Positions 1 to 6,630 of a DNA stretch of 8,462 nucleotides are shown one piece after another. Location: assembly GCA_030656535.1 (NCBI GenBank), contig JAUSPL010000445.1:1-8462 (forward strand). The letters run 5' to 3'. Below the pieces are notes generated by a model. That model was not told the origin of the DNA. It was given only the letters and a program-made list of their open reading frames with translations, and did no database searches. The DNA is from Gemmobacter sp. GTDB taxonomy: Bacteria; Pseudomonadota; Alphaproteobacteria; Rhodobacterales; Rhodobacteraceae. A program made the translations under genes and the position numbers. The stretch's first letter is position 1; every line of letters begins with the position of its first letter.

Positions 1-431
1 AAGGTCGGCACCGAAAAGCCCAGGATCGAAAGGGCCATGATCGCCTTGGCCGAAAAGCTGTCAGGCCGGTAGCCGGCCCAGATCCCCAATGGTACCCCCA
101 GCACGGCGGCGATGGTGATCGACACCAGCACCAGTTCCAGCGTGGCTGGCAGGCGGGAAAACACAAGGCCCGTAACGGGCACGTTATACACCATGCTGGT
201 GCCCAGATCGCCGTGCGCCACGTTCCCCAGAAAGGTGAAATACTGTCGCCACAGCGGTTGATCCAACCCATAGCGCGCAATCAGGGCCTCGCGGATTTCT
301 TGCGTGGCACCGGGGTCGATCAGCACATCAATCGGGTTGCCGATGGCATAGACGCCAACGAAGACGATCACCGACATCGCAAGGACGACAACGACCGACT
401 GCATCAGCCGCGTTAGGATAAAGGCGATCAT
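1..431 (-). CDS. DppB-like ABC transporter permease, 3' part missing (cut by window edge)
   Basis: Inner-membrane permease of a dipeptide/oligopeptide/nickel-type ABC importer (BPD_transp_1 family, DppB/OppB/GsiC side). Only the first 143 residues are in the window and the frame stays open to base 1. The start gives MIAFILTRLMQS, the usual short cytoplasmic lead of this family. It is followed by a first membrane helix at about residues 11-30. The family hallmark comes next: RYGLDQPLWRQY at 53-64 and HGDLGTSM at 73-80, an extracytoplasmic stretch found in DppB-type permeases. RLPATLELVL (93-102) opens the second helix, and a third helix begins at about 130. No other ATG or GTG start lies close upstream, and the ribosome site is weak (AAAGG about 9-13 bases before the ATG). 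It sits 92 bases downstream of the binding-protein gene on the same strand, separated by a terminator-like hairpin. DppC, DppD and DppF partners would be expected beyond the left edge. Confidence 0.93.
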   Translation of the reverse strand, partial: MIAFILTRLMQSVVVVLAMSVIVFVGVYAIGNPIDVLIDPGATQEIREALIARYGLDQPLWRQYFTFLGNVAHGDLGTSMVYNVPVTGLVFSRLPATLELVLVSITIAAVLGVPLGIWAGYRPDSFSAKAIMALSILGFSVPT

Positions 432-473
432 CGGGGAGGGGCCTTTGATGGAGGCGGTACGCAAGGTACCGGG

Positions 474-508
474 AAAAACGGACCCCGGCCGGGCGGACCC
501 GGCCGGGG
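474..508 (-). terminator. Hairpin plus T-run after the binding-protein gene
   Basis: Perfect 11-bp stem: CCCCGGCCGGG (483-493) pairs with CCCGGCCGGGG (498-508) around a 4-base loop. Read on the minus strand it is followed by TCC-G-TTTTT (T-run at 478-474). It begins 15 bases after the stop codon of the substrate-binding protein. This is the form of an intrinsic terminator. Because the permease of the same transporter follows on the same strand, it more likely acts as a leaky terminator or 3' stabiliser, giving more binding protein than permease. That role is inferred. Confidence 0.8.
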
Positions 509-523
509 CAGTCAGCAACCGGA

Positions 524-2098
524 TCAGTTGGCCGGCTTGATCTCGTAGGCGCGGGTTTCCTGGTCGACGCGCGGAGTAAAGGTCAAGGTGCCTTTCTTGG
601 ACGCCCAGACCGTTTGCAAGATCACTGTCGGGATCAACGCGCGGTCTTCCATCGAGATGAGCGACGCTTCTTCGTACAGGACGCGACGTTCGTCATCGTT
701 CAGGTTCTGGCGTGCCTGCTGGAACAGCTTGTCGAACTCCGGGTTGCTATAGCCGGTGCGGTTGAACGCGCCCAACCCAAGATCGGCGTCCTTGGTGTGG
801 ACCAGCGAGCCGTAGGTATAGGACGCTTCGCCCGTAAGGGTGCCCCATGCCGACATCGCCAGGCTGAATTCCTCGCGCGCGGCGGCGGGGAAGTAGACGG
901 TGCCATTCAGCGCCTGTGCGTTCACTTTCAGACCAAGCCGTGACCACATCTGGGCCAGCGCTTCGCAGACGACACTGTCGCCGGGGACGCGGTTGTTGGT
1001 GCAGGTGAAGTCGATTTCGAACCCGTTCGGATAACCCGCTTCGGCCAGCAGCGCCTTTGCGGCATCCAGGTTGTATTCGCGTTCAGCCAGCTTGTCGGTG
1101 TAGCCGAAAAAGCCCTTGGGCATCAGCTGCGTCGCAGGCGTTCCCAGACCTTCCAGCACCACATCGACCAGAACCTTGCGGTTCATCGCCAGATCCAGTG
1201 CCTTGCGGACCCGGATGTCTTGCAGCGGGTTGGCGTCGATTTCCTTGCCGTCAACCTTGACCTTCTGCGGCAGCACGTCCTTGACCACAGGGGCCACGTT
1301 CAGGATGTAGACCGAGTCGGCGATAACGGTATCAATGCTCGCGTCACCCTTCATGGACAGATAGTCCGAGGCGGGGACATAGTTGATCATGTCGACCTGG
1401 CCGGATTTCAGCGCGGCAACCCGTGCTGCGTCATCCGGGATTTCCTTGCGGATAACCTTGGCCCAATGCGGCTTGTCGCCCCAATGGTCATCAAACCGTT
1501 CCAGAACCAGATCGCCCTTGGGGGTCCAGCTGACGAACTTGTAGGGGCCGGTGCCGATGGCGGCCTTGCCGGAATTGAACTCTTCGTTGCGGACGTCCAT
1601 CCCGATCGAGGCAGGGACCACGAACAGGCGGATAAAGTCGTTGGGCAGCGATGGCGCGGTGCCCTTGGTGGTGACTTTCAGGGTGTAGTCATCGACGACT
1701 TCGACCGATTCGACGCTTTTGGTATAAATCGTCATCGACATCGGGCCAGTGACGACCGGAATGCGCTCGATCGAGAATTTCACGTCATTGGCGGTCAGTT
1801 CAGACCCGTCGTGGAACTTGACGCCCTTGCGGATCTTGAATTCCCAGGTGGTCGCGTCCGTCGGGGTCCAGCTTTCCGCGATAGCGGGCTGCAGCTGCAA
1901 TGTCTCGTCCACACCGACCAGTGTGTCAAAGATGTGCCGCAGCGCTTCGGCCTGCGATCCCAGCGTGGACCAGTGCGGGTCGATGCTGTCAGGGCCAGCG
2001 CGCAGGCCAAGCGTCAGATCCTGGGCCGAGACCTGGAACGCCGAACCGGCGATGATCGCTAGCGCAGCGACCCCGGCGCGCAAAGAGTGAAAAGTCAT
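524..2098 (-). CDS. ABC transporter substrate-binding protein, family 5 (dipeptide/oligopeptide type)
   Basis: Periplasmic ligand-binding component (SBP_bac_5, DppA/OppA/GsiB-like) of the importer whose permease lies downstream. At 524 residues it has the normal full length. Residues 1-25 form a classic Sec signal peptide: a short basic start, a hydrophobic core at 8-20, and a cleavage site at VSA/QD. Family signatures follow: GPDSIDPHW (35-43), PAIAESW (71-77), WEFKIRKGVKFHDG (85-98) and LTANDVKFS (101-109). Later come IGTGPYKFVSW and the VAALKSGQVDMI segment. The start is set by a strong AGGAGG (2104-2109) five bases before the ATG. The gene is divergent from a GntR regulator and a catabolic gene run, so its ligand is probably the compound those enzymes degrade. 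A peptide is possible, but this family also carries glutathione, opines, nickel and amino-acid derivatives, so the ligand stays open. Confidence 0.95.
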   Translation of the reverse strand: MTFHSLRAGVAALAIIAGSAFQVSAQDLTLGLRAGPDSIDPHWSTLGSQAEALRHIFDTLVGVDETLQLQPAIAESWTPTDATTWEFKIRKGVKFHDGSELTANDVKFSIERIPVVTGPMSMTIYTKSVESVEVVDDYTLKVTTKGTAPSLPNDFIRLFVVPASIGMDVRNEEFNSGKAAIGTGPYKFVSWTPKGDLVLERFDDHWGDKPHWAKVIRKEIPDDAARVAALKSGQVDMINYVPASDYLSMKGDASIDTVIADSVYILNVAPVVKDVLPQKVKVDGKEIDANPLQDIRVRKALDLAMNRKVLVDVVLEGLGTPATQLMPKGFFGYTDKLAEREYNLDAAKALLAEAGYPNGFEIDFTCTNNRVPGDSVVCEALAQMWSRLGLKVNAQALNGTVYFPAAAREEFSLAMSAWGTLTGEASYTYGSLVHTKDADLGLGAFNRTGYSNPEFDKLFQQARQNLNDDERRVLYEEASLISMEDRALIPTVILQTVWASKKGTLTFTPRVDQETRAYEIKPAN

Positions 2099-2122
2099 GG
2101 CAACCTCCTGGTGGATTTTCTA

Positions 2123-2138
2123 AGTGTTATATGACACT
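2123..2138. promoter_or_regulatory. Inverted repeat, candidate operator over the SBP promoter
   Basis: AGTGT (2123-2127) and ACACT (2134-2138) are perfect inverted arms around a 6-base centre whose middle is ATAT, so 14 of 16 bases are symmetric. It overlaps the only -10-like hexamer for the binding-protein gene (TATAAC on the minus strand). That is where a repressor of transport would bind. GntR proteins often use GT...AC type palindromes, which fits, but binding is inferred. Confidence 0.45.
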
Positions 2139-2210
2139 GAAACACTACGACTGAGAAACTGTCACGGTCAAGCACATCCGCGTAATATGTGCAAAATTTG
2201 GGCGTAAACT

Positions 2211-2225
2211 GTGAAACTATTTCAC
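2211..2225. promoter_or_regulatory. Perfect inverted repeat, candidate operator before the GntR gene
   Basis: GTGAAA (2211-2216), centre CTA, and TTTCAC (2220-2225) form a perfect 15-base palindrome ending 36 bases before the regulator ATG. The left part belongs to the repeated CTGNGAAACT element that also occurs at 2151-2160, with GTCAC following it there. Its position suits autoregulation of the regulator and the catabolic genes behind it. The arms are short, so chance cannot be excluded. Confidence 0.5.
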
Positions 2226-2261
2226 TTGCTGGTCAAAGTGTAATTATGCATTGATACATCC

Positions 2262-3290
2262 ATGACCAAAGAGAAGCGCTCCTTTCCTGATCCCTTACGC
2301 CCGATTGTGGCGGCGATAGATCGTACTTCTGCGATCCCGTTGTCGGTGCAGTTGCGGGGCGCATTGGAGTTCGGGATTGCATCCAGCGAATTGCCGCCCG
2401 GCACGCTGCTGCCTTCGGTGCGCGAAATGGCGCGGTTTTTCGGGTTGTCGCCGGTGACTGTGTCCAGCGTCTATGTGGGGCTGCGCGAGGCGGGGTTGAT
2501 CGACAGTCGGGTCGGGTCGGGCAGCTATGTGTCCAACAACCGTGCGGCCGCCCCGAAATTCCAGCCCCACCGCGATCTGCAGGCGCGGATCGCCGAACTG
2601 ATCCGACTGGGCGCTGATCTGGGCCTGACGCCTGCCGATCTGGCGGCGCGCGTTGCAGGGGGAAGCAACGCGGCACGCCGCGGCTTGCGGGTGCTGGTGG
2701 TCAGCCATTTTTCTGGCCCGACAGAAAGTTATGCCGATGCGCTGCGCCGTCACGTCGGCCCCTCTGATGTGGTCAGTGCGTGCACGTTTGATGATCTGCG
2801 CGCCAAGGGGGTTGAAGGTTGGGATCTGATCGTCACACCTCGCAACTTTGTGGCCGAAGTGACCCGCCTGCACCCCGCGGCACCGATCGCGGGGATGACG
2901 TTCATCCCGACCGAGGGCACCCGTGTATCGCTTGCGACGCTGCATCCTGATGCACGGGTTTGCGCGGTATCGTATTTCCCGCACTTCTTGCCGCTGATGC
3001 GGGCGGGGATCACCCGGTTCGCGCCACATCTGGCCGACCTGCGCATCCATGTGCGCGATGATGCGGACCTGGCGGGTGAACTGGCCGCATCCGAGGTGCT
3101 GATCTATGCGTCGGGCGTTGACTACCTGATGGCGGACCTGCGCCCGGATCAGCGCGGGTTCGAATACCTGCACACCCCCGACCCCCGCGCAATCCGCGAC
3201 GATTTCCTGCCTGCGCTTGAGGCACGGCGGGCCGAACTGAACGTATATCCGAGAGAGATCGATGAAAATATCCGATGCAAACTGGTTTGA
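2262..3290 (+). CDS. GntR-family transcriptional regulator with atypical C-terminal sensor domain
   Basis: DNA-binding regulator, probably of the divergent importer and of the operon it heads. Residues 24-91 form a typical GntR winged helix-turn-helix: IPLSVQLRGALEFGI, PPGTLLPSVREMARFFGLS (46-63), VSSVYVGLREAGLI and the wing RVGSGSYV (83-90). Residues 102-134 form a helical linker (LIRLGADLGLTPADLAARV). Residues 140-342 are not an FCD, UTRA or MocR aminotransferase domain by eye. They show alternating strand and helix segments opening with LRVLVVSHF, suggesting a small-molecule-binding alpha/beta domain like a periplasmic-binding or LacI-type sensor. The ATG has no clear Shine-Dalgarno sequence, so the mRNA could be leaderless or weakly translated, as suits a regulator. 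The next gene starts 29 bases before this one ends. The DNA-binding call is firm and the sensor fold is inferred. Confidence 0.9.
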   Translation: MTKEKRSFPDPLRPIVAAIDRTSAIPLSVQLRGALEFGIASSELPPGTLLPSVREMARFFGLSPVTVSSVYVGLREAGLIDSRVGSGSYVSNNRAAAPKFQPHRDLQARIAELIRLGADLGLTPADLAARVAGGSNAARRGLRVLVVSHFSGPTESYADALRRHVGPSDVVSACTFDDLRAKGVEGWDLIVTPRNFVAEVTRLHPAAPIAGMTFIPTEGTRVSLATLHPDARVCAVSYFPHFLPLMRAGITRFAPHLADLRIHVRDDADLAGELAASEVLIYASGVDYLMADLRPDQRGFEYLHTPDPRAIRDDFLPALEARRAELNVYPREIDENIRCKLV

Positions 3291-3963
3291 GGTCGAACAG
3301 TATCTGAAGCACGACGACCGTTGCGTGTTGCCGCTGGGCAGTACCGAACAGCACGCCTATCTGTCCTTGTCGGTCGATTCGATTCTGGCGGAGAAGATGG
3401 CAGCGGATGCCGCCGAACCCTTGGGCGTGCCGGTGTTCCCGGTGGTGGCTTACGGGCTTACGCCGTATTTCATGGCTTTTCCCGGCACGGTATCCTTGCG
3501 ACTGTCTACCTATTCAGCGCTGGTCCGCGACATTCTGGACAGCCTTTATGACACCGGGTTCCGGCGCGTTCTGATCGTGAACGGGCACGGCGGCAACAGC
3601 CCTGTGCAGCCGGTCACGATGGAATGGATGGCCGACCGGGCAGGTGCGCGGGCGCGGTTCCACAACTGGTGGAATGCTCCGAAAACCTGGGCCAAGGTGC
3701 AAGAGACCGACGATCAGGCCAGCCACGCAAGCTGGATGGAGAACTTTCCCTGGACGCGTTTGCCGGGGCGGGTTCTGCCGGAACAGCGCAAACCGATGGT
3801 GGATTTTGACCGGCTGAAGGATCGCAACGCCGCTGACGTGCGAGGGTTGTTGGGCGATGGCAATTACGGGGGGTATTATCAGCGCCCTGATGCCGATACC
3901 GACGCCGTGTGGGCCACGGGCGTTGCGGAAACCCGCGCCCTGCTGGAAGGTGACTGGGCATGA
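3262..3963 (+). CDS. Creatininase-family metal-dependent amidohydrolase
   Basis: Predicted cytoplasmic hydrolase of the creatinine amidohydrolase family. Relatives open cyclic amides such as creatinine, and others act in peptide-cofactor or inositol-type pathways. The 233 residues are close to family length. The N-terminal metal site is visible as PLGSTEQHAYLSLSVDS, with E29, H31 and D39 as likely ligands. The glycine-rich strand end VNGHGGNS gives H109, and HASWMEN gives H155 and E160, corresponding to the family HAxxxE motif. Most relatives read EQHGPHLPLxTD with 11 positions between Glu and Asp. Here the segment is AYLSLSV and one residue shorter, so creatinine itself is not a safe substrate. 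No signal peptide is present. The start follows a purine-rich GAGAGAG (3251-3257) and overlaps the regulator by 29 bases in another frame. The next gene overlaps by ATGA, so all are probably co-transcribed. Confidence 0.9.
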   Translation: MKISDANWFEVEQYLKHDDRCVLPLGSTEQHAYLSLSVDSILAEKMAADAAEPLGVPVFPVVAYGLTPYFMAFPGTVSLRLSTYSALVRDILDSLYDTGFRRVLIVNGHGGNSPVQPVTMEWMADRAGARARFHNWWNAPKTWAKVQETDDQASHASWMENFPWTRLPGRVLPEQRKPMVDFDRLKDRNAADVRGLLGDGNYGGYYQRPDADTDAVWATGVAETRALLEGDWA

Positions 3964-4979
3964 CCGCGCCAATCCTGATCTGGGGGGCAGGGGCAATCGG
4001 CGGCGTGCTGGGTGCCTATTTCGCCCGGGCCGGACATGCGGTGCGCATGGTCGATATCGTCCCTGACCATGTGGAGGCGATGCGCACCACCGGACTTGTG
4101 ATCGAAGGCCCGGTCGAAGAGTTCACGCAGGTGTTGGATGCGGTGACGCCTGATCAGGTGACCGGCGTCTATGACCGGATCATTCTGGCGGTCAAAGCCC
4201 ATCACACCGAAGCGGCGCTGGACATGTTGATGCCGCATCTTGCGCCCGACGGGTTCGTCTTGTCGGCGCAGAACGGGTTGAATGAGCGGGTGATTGCCGA
4301 ACGGATTGGCGCGCATCGTACGATCGGCTGTTTCGTGAACTTTGGGGCGGATTGGCTGGGCGCGGGACGGGTGCTGTATGGCAACCGGGCCGCCGTCGCG
4401 GTGGGGGAACTGGACGGCTCGATCACGCCTCGTTTGGCCGAGATGCACAAGCTGTTGTTGATCGTGGAACCCGATGCGGTGATGACCGACAATATCTGGG
4501 GCTATCTGTGGGGCAAGATGGGCTATGGGTCGCTGCTGTTTGGCACGGCCCTGACCAACGACAGCATGTCTGACGCCCTGGACCGCCCCGAGCATTTTTG
4601 TGTCTTTAATGCGCTGGGACGCGAGGTCATGGCGCTGGCGGCAGCCCAAGGTATTGCCCCCATCGGGTTCAACGGGTTCGACCCGGCGGCCTTTGCCGCA
4701 GGGGCGTCCGAGGGCGCGGCCCGCGCTTCGGTGGCGGCCATGGTGGCCCACAACCGCAAGACCGCGAAAACCCATTCGGGCATCTGGCGCGACCTTGCCG
4801 TGCGCAAACGCAAGACCGAGGTGGACGCCCAGATCGCACCGATGATCCCGATCGGTGCCGGTCTTGGCGTGCCGACGCCCGCACTCGCGCGGTTGGTGGA
4901 TCTGATCCACGACCTTGAACAGGGCAAGCGCACGCTGTCGGTGGATACGATGAACCAGATGGTGCCAGTATGCAGCTAA
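3960..4979 (+). CDS. Ketopantoate-reductase-like (ApbA/PanE family) dehydrogenase, substrate probably not ketopantoate
   Basis: NAD(P)-dependent 2-oxoacid/2-hydroxyacid oxidoreductase of the PanE fold, 339 residues against about 300 for classical PanE. The Rossmann domain opens with GAGAIGGVLGAYFARAGH (9-26). VKAH (78-81) and QNG (104-106) match conserved PanE spots. The C-terminal domain has NIWGYLWGKMGYGSLLF, with the catalytic Lys as K186, and HSGIWRD plus KTEVD near 272-289, matching the family Ser and Glu (S273, E287). The two Asn that bind pantoate four and eight residues after the Lys are G190 and F194 here. The second strand ends in D32, where PanE has a basic residue for NADP, so NAD is likely preferred. 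It overlaps its upstream neighbour by ATGA, with GAAGG before the start, and the next gene by 10 bases. Family is sure. A dedicated role in the catabolic run is inferred from context. Confidence 0.92.
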   Translation: MTAPILIWGAGAIGGVLGAYFARAGHAVRMVDIVPDHVEAMRTTGLVIEGPVEEFTQVLDAVTPDQVTGVYDRIILAVKAHHTEAALDMLMPHLAPDGFVLSAQNGLNERVIAERIGAHRTIGCFVNFGADWLGAGRVLYGNRAAVAVGELDGSITPRLAEMHKLLLIVEPDAVMTDNIWGYLWGKMGYGSLLFGTALTNDSMSDALDRPEHFCVFNALGREVMALAAAQGIAPIGFNGFDPAAFAAGASEGAARASVAAMVAHNRKTAKTHSGIWRDLAVRKRKTEVDAQIAPMIPIGAGLGVPTPALARLVDLIHDLEQGKRTLSVDTMNQMVPVCS

Positions 4980-5722
4980 GCTTTGCGGGAAAGCGGTTTG
5001 TCGTCACCGGGGCGGCGCAGGGCATCGGGGCTGCGATCGTCGCAGAGCTGGTGGCGGGCGGGGCAAAGGTCGCGGCGGTGGACATTGACGGGCCGGGTCT
5101 GGCACGGCTGGATGGGGTGCCCGGCGTGACGCAGCATGTCTGCGATCTGGGCAACCGCGATGCGGTCCGCGCGATGGTCGCCGAGGTGCTGTCTGACGGT
5201 CCGGTTTATGGCTTTGTCGGGTCGGCAGGCGGCGTGCGCGGGCAGGTCGGCGGCCCGCTGGAGGACGTGACGCCAGAAAGCTGGCAGGCGATCTTTCAGG
5301 CAAATGTCGAAGGCACCCTGTGGTGCGTTCAGGCGCTTGTTCCGGGGATGAAGGCACAGGGCGAAGGCCGGGTGATCACGATATCTTCGGGCGCGGGATT
5401 GAAGCCCAGCCTGACCGGAATACAGGCCTATTGTTCGGCCAAGCACGCGTTGGTGGGGCTGACCAAACAGCTTGCGCTGGAGTTGGGACCCAAGGGCATC
5501 ACCGTCAATTCGGTTGCGCCCGGCTTTGTGTTGTCCAACCCGTCGACCGAGCGGCAATGGGCCGCCTTCGGCGCGGAACGCCAGCAGGCTGTGATGAACA
5601 ACATCCACATGCGCCGTCTTGGCGCGCCGCAAGACATTGCCAACATGGTCGCGTTCCTTGCGTCCGACAAGGCGGACTGGGTGTGCGGTCAGATCATTTC
5701 CGTTGACGGAGGCCACGCATGA
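4970..5722 (+). CDS. SDR-family NAD(P)-dependent oxidoreductase
   Basis: Classical short-chain dehydrogenase/reductase of 250 residues, the normal family length, cytoplasmic. The cofactor motif TGAAQGIG lies at 13-20 and an acidic D38 ends the second strand, which favours NAD(H). The usual NNAG is GSAGG here (84-88). N112 lies in QANVEG, S140 follows ISS, and Y154 and K158 sit in AYCSAK, giving the full Asn-Ser-Tyr-Lys set. Ser to Tyr is 14 residues rather than the common 13, so the Ser loop is one longer or S139/S140 share the task. PGFVLSNPS and the C-terminal ISVDGGHA are typical of the FabG-like subgroup. The start overlaps the previous gene by 10 bases with no strong ribosome site, suggesting translational coupling. 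It probably oxidises or reduces a hydroxy/keto intermediate. The substrate is not predictable. Confidence 0.94.
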   Translation: MQLSFAGKRFVVTGAAQGIGAAIVAELVAGGAKVAAVDIDGPGLARLDGVPGVTQHVCDLGNRDAVRAMVAEVLSDGPVYGFVGSAGGVRGQVGGPLEDVTPESWQAIFQANVEGTLWCVQALVPGMKAQGEGRVITISSGAGLKPSLTGIQAYCSAKHALVGLTKQLALELGPKGITVNSVAPGFVLSNPSTERQWAAFGAERQQAVMNNIHMRRLGAPQDIANMVAFLASDKADWVCGQIISVDGGHA

Positions 5723-6630
5723 CCAAGGACGCCGGAAAACCTCAGGACTGGCCCGAAGACCATTGGCGCGGGCTGGTGAACCGGGTCAGGGCCGGGCGCA
5801 ATCTGATGCCCGCGCAGTGGCCGGGCGGTGCGCGCTGTGCGGTCGCGCTGTCGTTTGACAGCGATCACGAAACAAACGAATTGCGCGACGGCGGAGCCTC
5901 GATTTCGCGGCTGTCCTGGGGCGAATACGGGGCGCGGTGCGGCGTCGGACGTATCCGCAAGGTGCTGGATGCGCATGGGGTCAAGGCGACTTTCTTTGTT
6001 CCGGCGGTGTCCGCGATGCTCCACCCGGAGGAGCAGCGTTCACTGGTCGAGGACGGCCATGAAATCGGACTCCACGGATGGATCCATGAACTGAATGCCG
6101 GGCTGGATGCGGCGCAAGAGCGCGATCTGATGCTTCGGTCCGCCGACACACTGGACCGCATTTGCGGCCAGCGGCCGGTCGGGATGCGCACACCCAGTTG
6201 GGACTACAGCCCATCGACGTTGCAGATCGCGCGCGACATGGGGTTGCTGTACGACAGTTCCCTGATGGCCGACGACGATCCTTACGAGATTTTGGCCGCA
6301 GGTGAACCGACCGGCATCGTCGAACTTCCGGTGGAATGGATCCGTGACGATGCGGTCTATTTCATGATGAACCGGTTCGGGGCACAGCGCCCCTACACCC
6401 CGCCCGCCGACGTGCTGGACATCTTCATGCGGGAATTCGACGGCGCCTATGAAGAAGGTGGCCTGTTCTTGCTGACGATGCACCCGCATGTCATCGGCTA
6501 TCGCAGCCGGATCTTCATCCTTGATGCGCTGATCCGGCATATAAAATCAAAAGGCGACTGCTGGTTCGCAACCCACGCCGACATCGCACGCCACTGCGCC
6601 GACAGCGCCGGTATCAGGAGAACACGATGA
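5719..6630 (+). CDS. Polysaccharide-deacetylase-fold (NodB) hydrolase, cyclic-imidase/allantoinase-like
   Basis: Carbohydrate-esterase-4/NodB-fold metal hydrolase of 303 residues. There is no signal peptide or membrane segment, so it is cytoplasmic and unlikely to act on cell-wall polymer. The metal site can be traced: SFDSD gives D47 as probable base and D49 as ligand, and GLHGWIHE gives H119 and H123. MRTPSWDYSP (156-165) carries the conserved Arg R157 and Trp W161. TMHPHVIGYRSR (253-264) carries the C-terminal His (H255 or H257). The last two segments resemble the branch holding PuuE-type allantoinase, the Pseudomonas cyclic imide hydrolase and Helicobacter HP0310. That points to hydrolysis of a small cyclic amide or imide rather than chitin or peptidoglycan. 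GGAGG (5708-5712) stands six bases before the ATG, which overlaps the SDR stop as ATGA. Fold is certain, and the imidase-like role is inferred. Confidence 0.9.
   Translation: MTKDAGKPQDWPEDHWRGLVNRVRAGRNLMPAQWPGGARCAVALSFDSDHETNELRDGGASISRLSWGEYGARCGVGRIRKVLDAHGVKATFFVPAVSAMLHPEEQRSLVEDGHEIGLHGWIHELNAGLDAAQERDLMLRSADTLDRICGQRPVGMRTPSWDYSPSTLQIARDMGLLYDSSLMADDDPYEILAAGEPTGIVELPVEWIRDDAVYFMMNRFGAQRPYTPPADVLDIFMREFDGAYEEGGLFLLTMHPHVIGYRSRIFILDALIRHIKSKGDCWFATHADIARHCADSAGIRRTR

Larger units (their letters stand above)
2099..2261. promoter_or_regulatory. Divergent promoter/operator region
   Basis: This 163-base gap between two divergent starts is clearly richer in A+T than the genes around it. 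It holds the strong ribosome site of the binding-protein gene, a possible minus-strand -10 (TATAAC, 2131-2126, with no convincing -35), and an AT-rich stretch (TAATTAT, 2241-2247) that may be the -10 for the regulator. Two inverted repeats are listed separately. A loosely repeated element also recurs on the plus strand: CTGAAACACT (2137-2146), CTGAGAAACT (2151-2160) and CTGTGAAACT (2209-2218). The layout suggests one regulator controlling both directions. Promoter assignments are by eye only. Confidence 0.6.

Noticed and set aside
1220..2062. Long open frame of 280 codons on the plus strand, opposite the binding-protein gene
   Set aside because: It lies antisense to a clear family-5 binding protein with signal peptide and ribosome site. 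Its translation is rich in Arg, Asp and Val with no recognisable domain, as expected for a shadow in GC-rich DNA.
2262..3290. MocR-type (GntR plus aminotransferase) regulator
   Set aside because: The C-terminal part is only about 200 residues and lacks the PLP-binding Lys region of the aminotransferase fold.
3262..3963. Calling this gene a true creatininase or a mycofactocin MftE
   Set aside because: The metal-loop motif differs and no other creatinine or mycofactocin genes are near, so only the family is assigned.
3879..4910. Long open frame of 343 codons on the minus strand
   Set aside because: Fully opposite the PanE-like gene. The product is full of His, Arg and Gln with no known motif and no ribosome site. 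Antisense shadow.
4976..5716. Open frame of 246 codons on the minus strand
   Set aside because: Mirror of the SDR gene almost end to end. Low-complexity His/Arg-rich product, an artefact of codon bias.
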